From positions 291,744 to 355,743 of the forward strand of contig NZ_BMSA01000005.1 in assembly GCF_014648915.1 (NCBI RefSeq): 64,000 bases of DNA. The letters run 5' to 3'. Below the pieces are notes generated by a model, which was not told the origin of the DNA, made no database searches, and was given only the letters and a program-made list of their open reading frames with translations. This document shows, in pieces, positions 26,622 to 37,421 of this stretch. This DNA comes from Streptomyces phaeofaciens (lineage in GTDB: Bacteria > Actinomycetota > Actinomycetes > Streptomycetales > Streptomycetaceae). Position 1 is the stretch's first letter. Each line of letters opens with the position of its first letter. The translations under genes and the position numbers were made by a program.

Positions 26622-27094
26622 GCTCGAGTTTCTCCAGAGCTGTCGAGTCCGTGTAGCCGCCAAGCAGGGGTGTCGCGACGGATCACGGGGTAAGGGGCGA
26701 TGTTCTCGCGACGAGATTAGTCCGGACCGGCACAGGGGCTCGCAGCCACCGGAGTTGAATGCCCATCACGCAGCGGAACCGGGCGCGAACGCACGGAAAA
26801 AACGTCCGCGGAAGGATTCGTGCAGCTGTCCATCAATCGGGACACAAAGGCACGACGGCACACCCGGAATGCAGGGGTCCTGCACATCGGGAGCCGCCTG
26901 TCGACCCCCTTCGACGTGGGGAACGTCACACATGCAAGAGGGACGGTCGGTACGGAATTCGACTCCCCGCGAAGATCGGAATTCCCCCGCGCGTACACCC
27001 GCCGAATTCCCTTGCTATCGGTGGTGCACGCTGGGTGAACGCCCTATCTCTTTTCCGTCATCGTCCCGCTCACCGACGATCGCGGGCGCTCTCA
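26622..27094. other. Noncoding region, less GC-rich than its surroundings
   Basis: This 473-base stretch precedes the solute-binding protein pair. It has three GAATTC-containing motifs at about 26955-27010 and a local stretch GGAAAAAACGTCC. No tRNA cloverleaf, strong inverted repeat or gene with a ribosome site is seen. Short open frames on either strand, such as 26717-26998, have non-Streptomyces codon use and no recognisable product. It probably holds the promoter of the pair. Confidence 0.5.
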
Positions 27095-27790
27095 TCAGAG
27101 CGGCATGAGGCCGCGCAGAAAAGCCAGGTCGACCGCTTCGAGCGAGGGCACCACCGTGCGCCGGACGCCCGGCGGGATCGGGGCGACGGACGGCACGGCG
27201 ACGACCCGGCAGCCCGCTGCCTCCGCGGCGGCGACGCCGGTTGCCGTGTCCTCGACGACGGCGCAGCGGGTCGGGTCCACGCCCAGTCCGGCGGCCGCGA
27301 ACAGGTACGGGTCGGGGAACGGCTTGGTGCGCAGGACCTCGTCCCCGGCCACGGTCAGGGCGAAGTGCTGGGGGCCGAGCGAGGCGAGGACGCGGTCGAT
27401 GATGCGCCGGTGCGAGGCGGAGACGAGGGCCGTGGGCACCTCGTACTCGGCCAGTTCGGCGAGCAGCCGGGCGGCTCCCGGCATCAGGGGGAGGGCGCGG
27501 GTGATGCGGTCCTCGAAGCCCTCGTTGAGCAGGACGGACAGTTCGGCGAGGGTGATGTCGGCCCCGGTGGCCTCGATCAGGAACCCGGCGCTGCGGGTCA
27601 TCGGGCCGCCGACCACGACATGGCGCCAGGAGTCGTCGAGGGTGTGGCCGAGACCGGCGAAGATCTCCACCTCGACGTCCCACCAGAAGCCCTCGGTGTC
27701 GACGAGGGTGCCGTCCATGTCGAGGAGCACGGCCTGGAGGGCCGAGCCCTCGGCCGTGCGGGTTGCTGACGCGGGAACCGTACTGGTCAT
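27095..27790 (-). CDS. HAD-superfamily phosphatase
   Basis: The 231-residue protein has the HAD motif I LLDMDGTLVDTEGFWWDVE (nucleophile Asp and acid Asp in DMDGT), motif II in TALVSASH, and motif III/IV in KPFPDPYLFAAAGLGVDPTRCAVVEDTATGVAAAEAAG. It belongs to the beta-phosphoglucomutase-like/HAD-IA group that dephosphorylates small sugar phosphates; the substrate cannot be read from the sequence. It follows metH after a terminator hairpin, so may be expressed separately. From memory SCO1656 occupies this position. Confidence 0.9.
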   Translation of the reverse strand: MTSTVPASATRTAEGSALQAVLLDMDGTLVDTEGFWWDVEVEIFAGLGHTLDDSWRHVVVGGPMTRSAGFLIEATGADITLAELSVLLNEGFEDRITRALPLMPGAARLLAELAEYEVPTALVSASHRRIIDRVLASLGPQHFALTVAGDEVLRTKPFPDPYLFAAAGLGVDPTRCAVVEDTATGVAAAEAAGCRVVAVPSVAPIPPGVRRTVVPSLEAVDLAFLRGLMPL

Positions 27791-27814
27791 CCACGTACCT
27801 CCTGTGAGGGACGA

Positions 27815-27846
27815 GCAGGCCGGTTCCCGCTGGGGAACCGGCCTGC
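27815..27846 (-). terminator. Terminator of metH
   Basis: Perfect 14-base arms GCAGGCCGGTTCCC and GGGAACCGGCCTGC enclose a four-base loop. It lies 66 bases beyond the metH stop on the minus strand. Confidence 0.8.
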
Positions 27847-27911
27847 AGTGGACCGACCAGTGTACGACTTATCCGATCAGTGTGCGGGGCGGGACGCGCC
27901 GCACCTCGCGG

Positions 27912-31448
<3,537 letters not shown>

Positions 31449-31466
31449 GGAAGGGCTCCCTCGGAT

Positions 31467-31523
31467 GCGACGGCTGTCGGCTTTGCGTCGCCTCGGGAAC
31501 ACGGGTGGAACAGCTTCCCGAGG
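31467..31523 (-). promoter_or_regulatory. Two overlapping hairpins in the metH leader
   Basis: Reading toward metH, the first stem has perfect nine-base arms CCTCGGGAA/TTCCCGAGG (31515-31523 with 31491-31499). The second has GCGACG/CGTCGC (31486-31491 with 31467-31472). They share base 31491, so the full stems compete by one pair. The second ends about 18 bases before the start codon, close to the ribosome site. This could be a regulatory leader, but no riboswitch class is matched. Confidence 0.4.
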
Positions 31524-31705
31524 AGTGCGCACGCCGTCAGGGTAGCGGGGTCGAGGGCCGTATGGTCAGGGCGTCCACGGGACGGACGAGCATGTCGCCC
31601 GATCACCGGTGGGTCACCAGCGGATCACTCCCGGATTCCTCCCGGGGGACGAGAGACGTAATCGGTGTCGGCCGACCATTGGCGAGAGGTTGGCATGGAC
31701 CGGTA

Positions 31706-31724
31706 GTGTTCGACATTGCCGAAC
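31706..31724. promoter_or_regulatory. Candidate GylR site upstream of gylR
   Basis: GTGTTCGACATTGCCGAAC contains the inverted arms GTTCG and CGAAC. The same motif, with 17 of 19 bases identical, occurs on the other strand upstream of glpF (32818-32837). It lies 53-71 bases upstream of the gylR start, which fits autoregulation. Confidence 0.65.
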
Positions 31725-31776
31725 GACGGTGGACAGCCTGTCGGTGACGGCCGAAGGGGACGGAGGCAGGACGGCG

Positions 31777-32541
31777 ATGGCACGGAACATCCAGTCGGTC
31801 GAACGGGCGGCCGCGATGCTGCGGCTGCTCGCGGGCGGCGAGCGGCGGCTGGGCCTGTCGGACATCGCGTCCTCGCTGGGCCTGGCCAAGGGCACCGCCC
31901 ACGGCATTCTGCGCACCCTCCAGCTGGAGGGGTTCGTCGAGCAGGACGAGCCGTCCGGGCGCTACCAGCTGGGCGCGGAGCTGCTGCGCCTGGGCACCAC
32001 CTATCTCGACGTGCACGAGCTACGCGCGCGTGCGCTCGTCTGGACGGACGACCTGGCCCGCTCCAGCGGGGAGAGCGTCCATCTGGGGGTGCTGCACCAG
32101 CAGGGCGTCCTGATCGTGCACCACGTCTTCCGGCCCGACGACAGCCGGCAGGTCCTGGAGATCGGGGCCATGCAGCCGCTGCACTCCACGGCCCTGGGCA
32201 AGGTCCTGTCCGCCTACGACCCGGTCGCGCACAGCGAGGTCACGGAGGCCGACCGCAAGGCCTTCACGGACCGTACGGTGTGCGAGCTGGAGGACTTCGA
32301 GCACCTCCTCGACGTGACCCGCGCGCGCGGATACGCGGCGGACGTGGAGGAGACCTGGGAGGGCGTCGCGTCCATCGCCGCGCCCATCCACGACCGGCGG
32401 CGGATGCCGGTCGGCGCGGTCGGCGTCACGGGCGCCGTGGAGCGGCTGGCCAGGGACGGGGAGCTGCGCCCCGAGCTGATCGCGGCGGTGCGCGACTGCG
32501 CCCGCGCGGTGTCGCGGGACCTGGGCGCCGGGCGGTTCTGA
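31777..32541 (+). CDS. gylR: IclR-family glycerol regulator GylR
   Basis: GylR represses the glycerol catabolic operon of Streptomyces in the absence of inducer (glycerol 3-phosphate in S. coelicolor). The 254-residue protein has an N-terminal winged helix (NIQSVERAAAMLRLLAGGERRLGLSDIASSLGLAKGTAHGILRTL) and a C-terminal IclR effector domain (ESVHLGVLHQQGVLIVHHVF...HSTALGKVLSAY...GVASIAAPIHDRRRMPVGAVGVTG). The start is ATG at 31777 with GGAGG ten bases upstream. It is upstream of glpF-glpK-glpD and separated from them by a 26-base palindromic terminator. Matching motifs flank both promoters. Confidence 0.94.
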   Translation: MARNIQSVERAAAMLRLLAGGERRLGLSDIASSLGLAKGTAHGILRTLQLEGFVEQDEPSGRYQLGAELLRLGTTYLDVHELRARALVWTDDLARSSGESVHLGVLHQQGVLIVHHVFRPDDSRQVLEIGAMQPLHSTALGKVLSAYDPVAHSEVTEADRKAFTDRTVCELEDFEHLLDVTRARGYAADVEETWEGVASIAAPIHDRRRMPVGAVGVTGAVERLARDGELRPELIAAVRDCARAVSRDLGAGRF

Positions 32542-32632
32542 GGGCCCCCGGGCCCCCGTGAGCGCGGGCCCCCGGGCCCCGTGAGCGCGACAAGCACGTG
32601 AGCACGGGCGCCTGAGAAACACGCAAGAGCAC

Positions 32633-32658
32633 GCCGGAACGTCGTACGACGTTCCGGC
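32633..32658 (+). terminator. Terminator of gylR
   Basis: A perfect palindrome with 13-base arms (GCCGGAACGTCGT and its complement, no spacer) is followed by TTTC. It lies about 90 bases after the gylR stop. Confidence 0.75.
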
Positions 32659-32730
32659 TTTCGCCATACCCTGAAATAGGCCTCAAATGGGGCATTCAGG
32701 ATGAGAGTGACGTCAGGCGTCAGAAGATCG

Positions 32731-32770
32731 ATAACTTCCCGCGATCAATAACGATCGCGTTTTCGATAAC
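32731..32770. promoter_or_regulatory. ATAAC repeats and inverted repeat upstream of glpF
   Basis: ATAAC occurs at 32731-32735, 32748-32752 and 32766-32770, each in a (C)GATAAC or CAATAAC context, spaced 17 and 18 bases. The middle copy lies within CGCGATC-AATAAC-GATCGCG (32740-32759), a perfect seven-base inverted repeat. Phased repeats upstream of a likely promoter suggest binding of a second regulator or of several GylR dimers. Confidence 0.5.
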
Positions 32771-32817
32771 CGAACCCTTGACGCACCCGTGAGGCCAGAG
32801 CAAAACTCTCGTCCATC

Positions 32818-32837
32818 GGTCGGCATTGTCGAACACC
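32818..32837. promoter_or_regulatory. Candidate GylR site upstream of glpF
   Basis: On the minus strand this reads GGTGTTCGACAATGCCGACC, the same motif as at 31706-31724. It lies between the possible -35 (TTGACG) and the glpF start, consistent with repression of the operon. Confidence 0.65.
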
Positions 32838-32965
32838 TACCGGCAATACGCGCTAGAGTGTGGCAACGCCAAGGGCCGGCAAATCGCTCTCACCCCCGAG
32901 GGCAGCTCGAACCTCCGGAGGGACCCGGGGTTCGGTCCCCTGGACGAAGGACAAAGGAGTCGCGG

Positions 32966-33760
32966 GTGTCCAGCTCCGACATCTTCATCGGCGAGACCAT
33001 CGGTACCGCCATACTCATCCTGCTCGGCGGTGGCGTCTGCGCCGCCGTCACGCTGAAGGCCTCCAAGGCCCGCAACGCCGGCTGGCTGGCCATCACCTTC
33101 GGGTGGGGTTTCGCCGTACTGACGGCCGTCTACACCTCGGCCCCGCTCTCGGGTGCCCACCTCAACCCGGCCGTGACCGTCGCACTCGCGATCAAGGACA
33201 GTGACTGGAGCAACGTTCCGGTCTACTTCGCGGGCCAGTTCCTCGGTGCCGCGATCGGAGCCGCGCTGGTCTGGGTCGCCTACTACGGCCAGTTCCAGGC
33301 GCACCTCACCGACAAGGAGATCGTCGGCGGCCCCGGTGCGCAGGCCACCACGGCCAAGGCCGTCGAGGCCCAGGAACAGGGCGCCGGCCCGGTGCTGGGC
33401 GTCTTCTCCACCGGCCCGGAGATCCGGGTCGTCTGGCAGAACCTCGCCACCGAGATCATCGGCACCGTCGTGCTGGTGCTCGCGGTCCTCACCCAGGGCC
33501 TGAACGACAAGGGCAACGGCCTCGGCAACCTGGGCGCCCTGATCACCGCGCTCGTCGTCGTCTCGATCGGTCTGTCCCTCGGCGGCCCGACCGGCTACGC
33601 GATCAACCCGGCCCGTGACCTCGGTCCGCGCATCGTGCACGCGCTCCTGCCCCTGCCCAACAAGGGCGGCTCCGACTGGGGCTACGCCTGGATCCCCGTG
33701 GTCGGCCCGCTGATCGGCGGCGCCATCGCGGCAGGCATCTACAACGTCGCCTTCGCTTAA
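32966..33760 (+). CDS. glpF: Glycerol uptake facilitator (aquaglyceroporin)
   Basis: GlpF lets glycerol diffuse across the membrane. The 264-residue protein has six membrane segments and the two NPA half-helices ([13 protein letters not shown] and [13 protein letters not shown]), the second followed by the Arg of the selectivity filter. The inserted cytoplasmic loop near residues 115-150 is typical of actinobacterial members. The start is GTG at 32966 with AAGGAG about eight bases upstream; the open frame extends to 32789 but over the promoter. First gene of glpF-glpK-glpD, equivalent to gylC. Confidence 0.95.
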   Translation: MSSSDIFIGETIGTAILILLGGGVCAAVTLKASKARNAGWLAITFGWGFAVLTAVYTSAPLSGAHLNPAVTVALAIKDSDWSNVPVYFAGQFLGAAIGAALVWVAYYGQFQAHLTDKEIVGGPGAQATTAKAVEAQEQGAGPVLGVFSTGPEIRVVWQNLATEIIGTVVLVLAVLTQGLNDKGNGLGNLGALITALVVVSIGLSLGGPTGYAINPARDLGPRIVHALLPLPNKGGSDWGYAWIPVVGPLIGGAIAAGIYNVAFA

Positions 33761-33864
33761 GAGCACGAAGAGCATGCTGAGCGACAACGCACTCGGCCTT
33801 CACCGCACTCACTAAGCACCGCGCCGTACAGACAGCCCACTCCACGGAACCTCAGGAGCACACC

Positions 33865-35406
33865 GTGACCGACGCCCACACCGCCGGCCCCTTCATCGCC
33901 GCGATCGACCAGGGCACCACCTCCTCCCGCTGCATCGTCTTCGACAAGGACGGCCGGATCGTCTCGGTCGACCAGAAGGAGCACGAGCAGATCTTCCCGA
34001 AGCCGGGCTGGGTCGAGCACAACGCCAACGAGATCTGGACCAACGTCCAGGAGGTCGTCGCCGGAGCCGTCGCCAAGGCCGGCATCACCCGCGACGACAT
34101 CAAGGCCATCGGCATCACCAACCAGCGCGAGACCACTCTCCTCTGGGACAAGAACACCGGTGAGCCCGTCCACAACGCCATCGTCTGGCAGGACACCCGC
34201 ACCGACGCCCTGTGCCGCGAACTCGGCCGCAACGTCGGCCAGGACCGCTTCCGCCGCGAGACCGGCCTGCCGCTGGCCTCCTACTTCGCCGGCCCCAAGG
34301 CCCGCTGGCTGCTCGACAACGTCGAGGGCCTGCGCGAGCGCGCCGAGGCGGGCGACATCCTCTTCGGCACCATGGACACCTGGGTCATCTGGAACCTGAC
34401 GGGCGGTGTCAACGGCGGCAAGCACTACACCGACGTCACCAACGCCTCCCGCACCATGCTGATGAACCTGCACACGCTGGAGTGGGACGACAAGATCGCC
34501 GAGTCCATCGGCGTCCCGCTGTCGATGCTCCCGGAGATCCGCTCCTCCGCCGAGGTCTACGGCGAGGTCAGCGGCGGCAAGCTCGGCGACCTGCTCGGCG
34601 GCATCCCGGTCGCCTCCGCGCTCGGCGACCAGCAGGCGGCGCTGTTCGGCCAGACCTGTTTCGCCGAGGGCGAGGCCAAGTCGACGTACGGCACCGGCAC
34701 CTTCCTGCTGATGAACACCGGCGACAAGCCGGTCAACTCGTACAACGGCCTGCTGACCACGGTCGGCTACCGCATCGGCGACCAGAAGGCGGTCTACGCC
34801 CTCGAGGGCTCGATCGCCGTCACCGGTTCGCTGGTGCAGTGGATGCGCGACCAGATGGGTCTCGTCTCCACCGCCGCCGAGATCGAGACGCTCGCGCTCA
34901 CGGTCGAGGACAACGGCGGCGCGTACTTCGTGCCGGCCTTCTCCGGTCTGTTCGCCCCGTACTGGCGCTCCGACGCCCGCGGTGTGATCGCCGGCCTCAC
35001 CCGGTACGTCACCAAGGCGCACCTCGCGCGCGCCGTCCTGGAGGCCACGGCCTGGCAGACCCGTGAGATCACCGACGCCATGACGAAGGACTCCGGCGTC
35101 GAGCTCGCGGCGATCAAGGTCGACGGCGGCATGACCTCCAACAACCTGCTGATGCAGACCCTCTCGGACTTCGTGGACGCCCCCGTGGTGCGCCCGATGG
35201 TCGCCGAGACGACCTGCCTCGGCGCCGCCTACGCCGCCGGTCTCGCCGTCGGCTTCTGGACCAGCACCGACGACCTGCGCGCCAACTGGCGGCGGGCCGC
35301 CGAGTGGACCCCCAACATGGCCGCGGAGAAGCGCGACCGTGAGTACAAGAGCTGGCTCAAGGCCGTCGAGCGGACCATGGGCTGGCTCGACGAGGACGAG
35401 AGCTGA
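33865..35406 (+). CDS. glpK: Glycerol kinase
   Basis: GlpK phosphorylates glycerol to glycerol 3-phosphate using ATP. The 513-residue protein is a complete FGGY kinase: [21 protein letters not shown] at the N-terminus, [31 protein letters not shown], the catalytic Asp region in [31 protein letters not shown], and the C-terminal signature [20 protein letters not shown]. The start is ATG-equivalent GTG at 33865 behind CAGGAG. It lies about 100 bases after glpF and 66 bases before glpD in the glycerol operon (gylA). Confidence 0.97.
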   Translation: MTDAHTAGPFIAAIDQGTTSSRCIVFDKDGRIVSVDQKEHEQIFPKPGWVEHNANEIWTNVQEVVAGAVAKAGITRDDIKAIGITNQRETTLLWDKNTGEPVHNAIVWQDTRTDALCRELGRNVGQDRFRRETGLPLASYFAGPKARWLLDNVEGLRERAEAGDILFGTMDTWVIWNLTGGVNGGKHYTDVTNASRTMLMNLHTLEWDDKIAESIGVPLSMLPEIRSSAEVYGEVSGGKLGDLLGGIPVASALGDQQAALFGQTCFAEGEAKSTYGTGTFLLMNTGDKPVNSYNGLLTTVGYRIGDQKAVYALEGSIAVTGSLVQWMRDQMGLVSTAAEIETLALTVEDNGGAYFVPAFSGLFAPYWRSDARGVIAGLTRYVTKAHLARAVLEATAWQTREITDAMTKDSGVELAAIKVDGGMTSNNLLMQTLSDFVDAPVVRPMVAETTCLGAAYAAGLAVGFWTSTDDLRANWRRAAEWTPNMAAEKRDREYKSWLKAVERTMGWLDEDES

Positions 35407-35472
35407 CAAGAGCCGGCTCCCCGTATCGAAGCCGGCTCCCACGAGAGCTCTGATGAGGAGTAAGAACCCGAC

Positions 35473-37089
35473 ATGACCAGTCAGTCCACCCTGCAGTCCG
35501 TGCCTGCCCTCGGTACGCGCCCGGCCTCCGGTTCCAACCCGAGCCGCGCCGAGACCCGGGAGCAGCTCTCCAAGGCGTCGTACGACCTTCTCGTGATCGG
35601 CGGCGGCATCCTGGGCATCTCCACCGCCTGGCACGCCGCGCAGTCCGGCCTCAGGGTGGCCCTGGTCGACGCCGGCGACTTCGCCGGCGCCACCTCCTCC
35701 GCCTCCTCCAAGCTTCTCCACGGCGGTCTGCGCTACCTGCAGACCGGCGCGGTGAAGCTGGTGGCGGAGAACCACTTCGAGCGCCGTGCGGTCTCCCGCC
35801 AGGTGGCCCCCCACCTGGCGAACCCGCTCACGTTCTACCTCCCCGTGTACAAGGGCGGGCCGCACGGCGCGGCGAAGCTCGGGGCGGGCGTCTTCGCCTA
35901 CTCCGCCCTGTCGGCCTTCGGTGACGGCGTGGGGCATCTGCTCTCGCCGGCCAAGGCCGCCCAGGACGTGCCCGAGCTGCGCACCGACAACCTCAAGGCC
36001 GTGGCCGTGTACGGCGACGACCAGATGAACGACGCCCGCATGGCGCTGATGACGGTCCGCGCGGCCGTCGAGGCGGGCGCGGTGGTCCTCAACCACGCCG
36101 AGGTCACCGGGCTGCGCTTCACCCGGAACCGGGTGACGGGCGCCGACCTGCGCGACCGCGTCTCCGGCGACGAGTTCGGCGTGAACGCCCGGCTCGTGCT
36201 GAACGCGACCGGCCCCTGGGTCGACCACCTGCGCAAGATGGAGGACCCCAATGCCGCCCCGTCGATCCGGCTGTCGAAGGGCGCGCATCTGGTCCTGAAG
36301 CGGACGGCGCCGTGGAAGGCCGCGCTCGCGACCCCCATCGACAAGTACCGCATCACCTTCGCCCTCCCGTGGGAGGACATGCTGCTGCTGGGCACCACCG
36401 ACGAGGAGTTCGAGGGCGACCCCGCGGACGTCAGGGTCACCGAGAAGGACACCGCCCAGATACTCGACGAGGCCGCGTTCTCCATCCGCGACCAGCAGCT
36501 CGACCGCGACCTCATCACCTACGCCTTCGCCGGTCTGCGGGTGCTGCCGGGCGGCCCCGGCGACACCGCCAAGGCCAAGCGCGAGACGGTGGTGACCGAG
36601 GGCAGGGGCGGCATGCTGTCCGTCGCGGGCGGCAAGTGGACCACCTTCCGCCACATCGGCCGTACGGTGATGCAGAAGCTGGAGGCGCTGCCGGGCCACC
36701 CGCTCGGCGACGACTTCGAGCCGATCGCCTCGCTGCCGAAGAAGCTTCCGCTGCCCGGCGTCGCCAACCCGCGCGCGGTCGCCCACCGGTTGCTGGTGGA
36801 CCACCCGGCGCCCGGTCCGCGCATGGCGGCGGACACCGCCAAGCACCTGGCCACCCACTACGGCTCGCTGGCCTTCGACATCGCCCGTCTGGCCAACGAC
36901 AACCCCGAACTGCGCGAGCGCGTCCACCCCGATGCCCCGGAGATCTGGGCGCAGGTCGTCTACGCCCGCGACAACGAGTGGGCCGAGACGGCGGACGACG
37001 TGCTGCGCCGCCGTACGACGCTGACGATCCGCGGTCTGGCCACGGACGACGTCCGCGCCAAGGTCCAGGACCTGCTCGACAAGAAGTGA
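35473..37089 (+). CDS. glpD: Aerobic glycerol-3-phosphate dehydrogenase
   Basis: GlpD oxidises glycerol 3-phosphate to dihydroxyacetone phosphate and passes electrons to quinone at the inner face of the membrane. The 538-residue protein has the FAD-binding fold DLLVIGGGILGISTAWHAAQSGLRVALVDAGDFAGATSS, the substrate-site sequence SSKLLHGGLRYL, and ALPWEDMLLLGTTDEEF. The C-terminal helical domain is complete. The start is ATG at 35473 behind AGGAG. Last gene of the operon (gylB), closed by a 16-base-pair terminator at 37182. The next gene, a NACHT NTPase, is not part of the usual gyl locus. Confidence 0.96.
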   Translation: MTSQSTLQSVPALGTRPASGSNPSRAETREQLSKASYDLLVIGGGILGISTAWHAAQSGLRVALVDAGDFAGATSSASSKLLHGGLRYLQTGAVKLVAENHFERRAVSRQVAPHLANPLTFYLPVYKGGPHGAAKLGAGVFAYSALSAFGDGVGHLLSPAKAAQDVPELRTDNLKAVAVYGDDQMNDARMALMTVRAAVEAGAVVLNHAEVTGLRFTRNRVTGADLRDRVSGDEFGVNARLVLNATGPWVDHLRKMEDPNAAPSIRLSKGAHLVLKRTAPWKAALATPIDKYRITFALPWEDMLLLGTTDEEFEGDPADVRVTEKDTAQILDEAAFSIRDQQLDRDLITYAFAGLRVLPGGPGDTAKAKRETVVTEGRGGMLSVAGGKWTTFRHIGRTVMQKLEALPGHPLGDDFEPIASLPKKLPLPGVANPRAVAHRLLVDHPAPGPRMAADTAKHLATHYGSLAFDIARLANDNPELRERVHPDAPEIWAQVVYARDNEWAETADDVLRRRTTLTIRGLATDDVRAKVQDLLDKK

Positions 37090-37421
37090 CCCGCCCGGTC
37101 ACCGACGGACCCTGCGCCGGCCCACTCCCCTGACCGGGGCCGGCACCGGGGGACGGCCCCGCCGTACCGGGGCCGGAACCACGAGAGGGGCGGCTCCTCG
37201 CCGATGGAGCCGCCCCTCTCGCATGCCCGTATGTGCCCCGCACGCTTGCCGGTGTCCCATGCGCGGAACGGGCGTACTCGCTTCCGCACGCCCCTCGAAG
37301 GCCTCCGCACGCTCCCTCACACGTATGTCGAACAGCGCGTTCGTTGCCGCGCCGGGCCGCTACAACGGTCATTCGGGCACGGCGACACGGCGGCTGGACG
37401 GCTGCCACCGGGGGCGGTCAT
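37090..37421. other. glpD-NACHT intergenic region
   Basis: This 332-base region holds the glp operon terminator and, downstream of it, the promoter region of the NACHT gene. CGAAC-AGCGC-GTTCG at about 37329-37343 is a short inverted repeat 80 bases before the NACHT start. No gene is visible. It marks the left border of a segment that interrupts the order glpD-parJ known to me from S. coelicolor. Confidence 0.6.
37182..37221 (+). terminator. Terminator of the glp operon
   Basis: Perfect 16-base arms CGAGAGGGGCGGCTCC and GGAGCCGCCCCTCTCG enclose an eight-base loop, 92 bases after glpD. Confidence 0.85.

Larger units (their letters stand above)
31449..31776. other. Divergent region between metH and gylR
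   Basis: This 328-base stretch contains the metH leader hairpins (31467-31523) and the GylR-type site at 31706-31724. Open frames crossing it are antisense extensions and have no ribosome site. No known riboswitch consensus was recognised. Confidence 0.6.
32542..32965. other. gylR-glpF intergenic region
   Basis: This 424-base region contains GC-rich direct repeats after gylR (GGGCCCCCGTGAGCGCG units at about 32543-32590), the gylR terminator, three ATAAC-containing repeats with a 20-base inverted repeat, a TTGACG (32778-32783) that could be a -35 element, and the second GylR-type site. TAGAGT at 32851-32856 could be a -10. It is clearly the regulatory region of the glp operon. Confidence 0.7.

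Noticed and set aside
26622..27094. A tRNA or small gene in the less GC-rich gap
   Set aside because: No cloverleaf with a TTCGAATC-type T loop and matching acceptor ends could be built, and open frames such as 26717-26998 lack ribosome sites and sensible composition.
31449..31600. Cobalamin, SAM or SAH riboswitch upstream of metH
   Set aside because: I looked for the conserved cores of these classes on the minus strand and did not find them; only two simple hairpins are present.
33757..36927. A 1056-codon open frame on the minus strand
   Set aside because: It is antisense to glpK and glpD and carries no recognisable domain.
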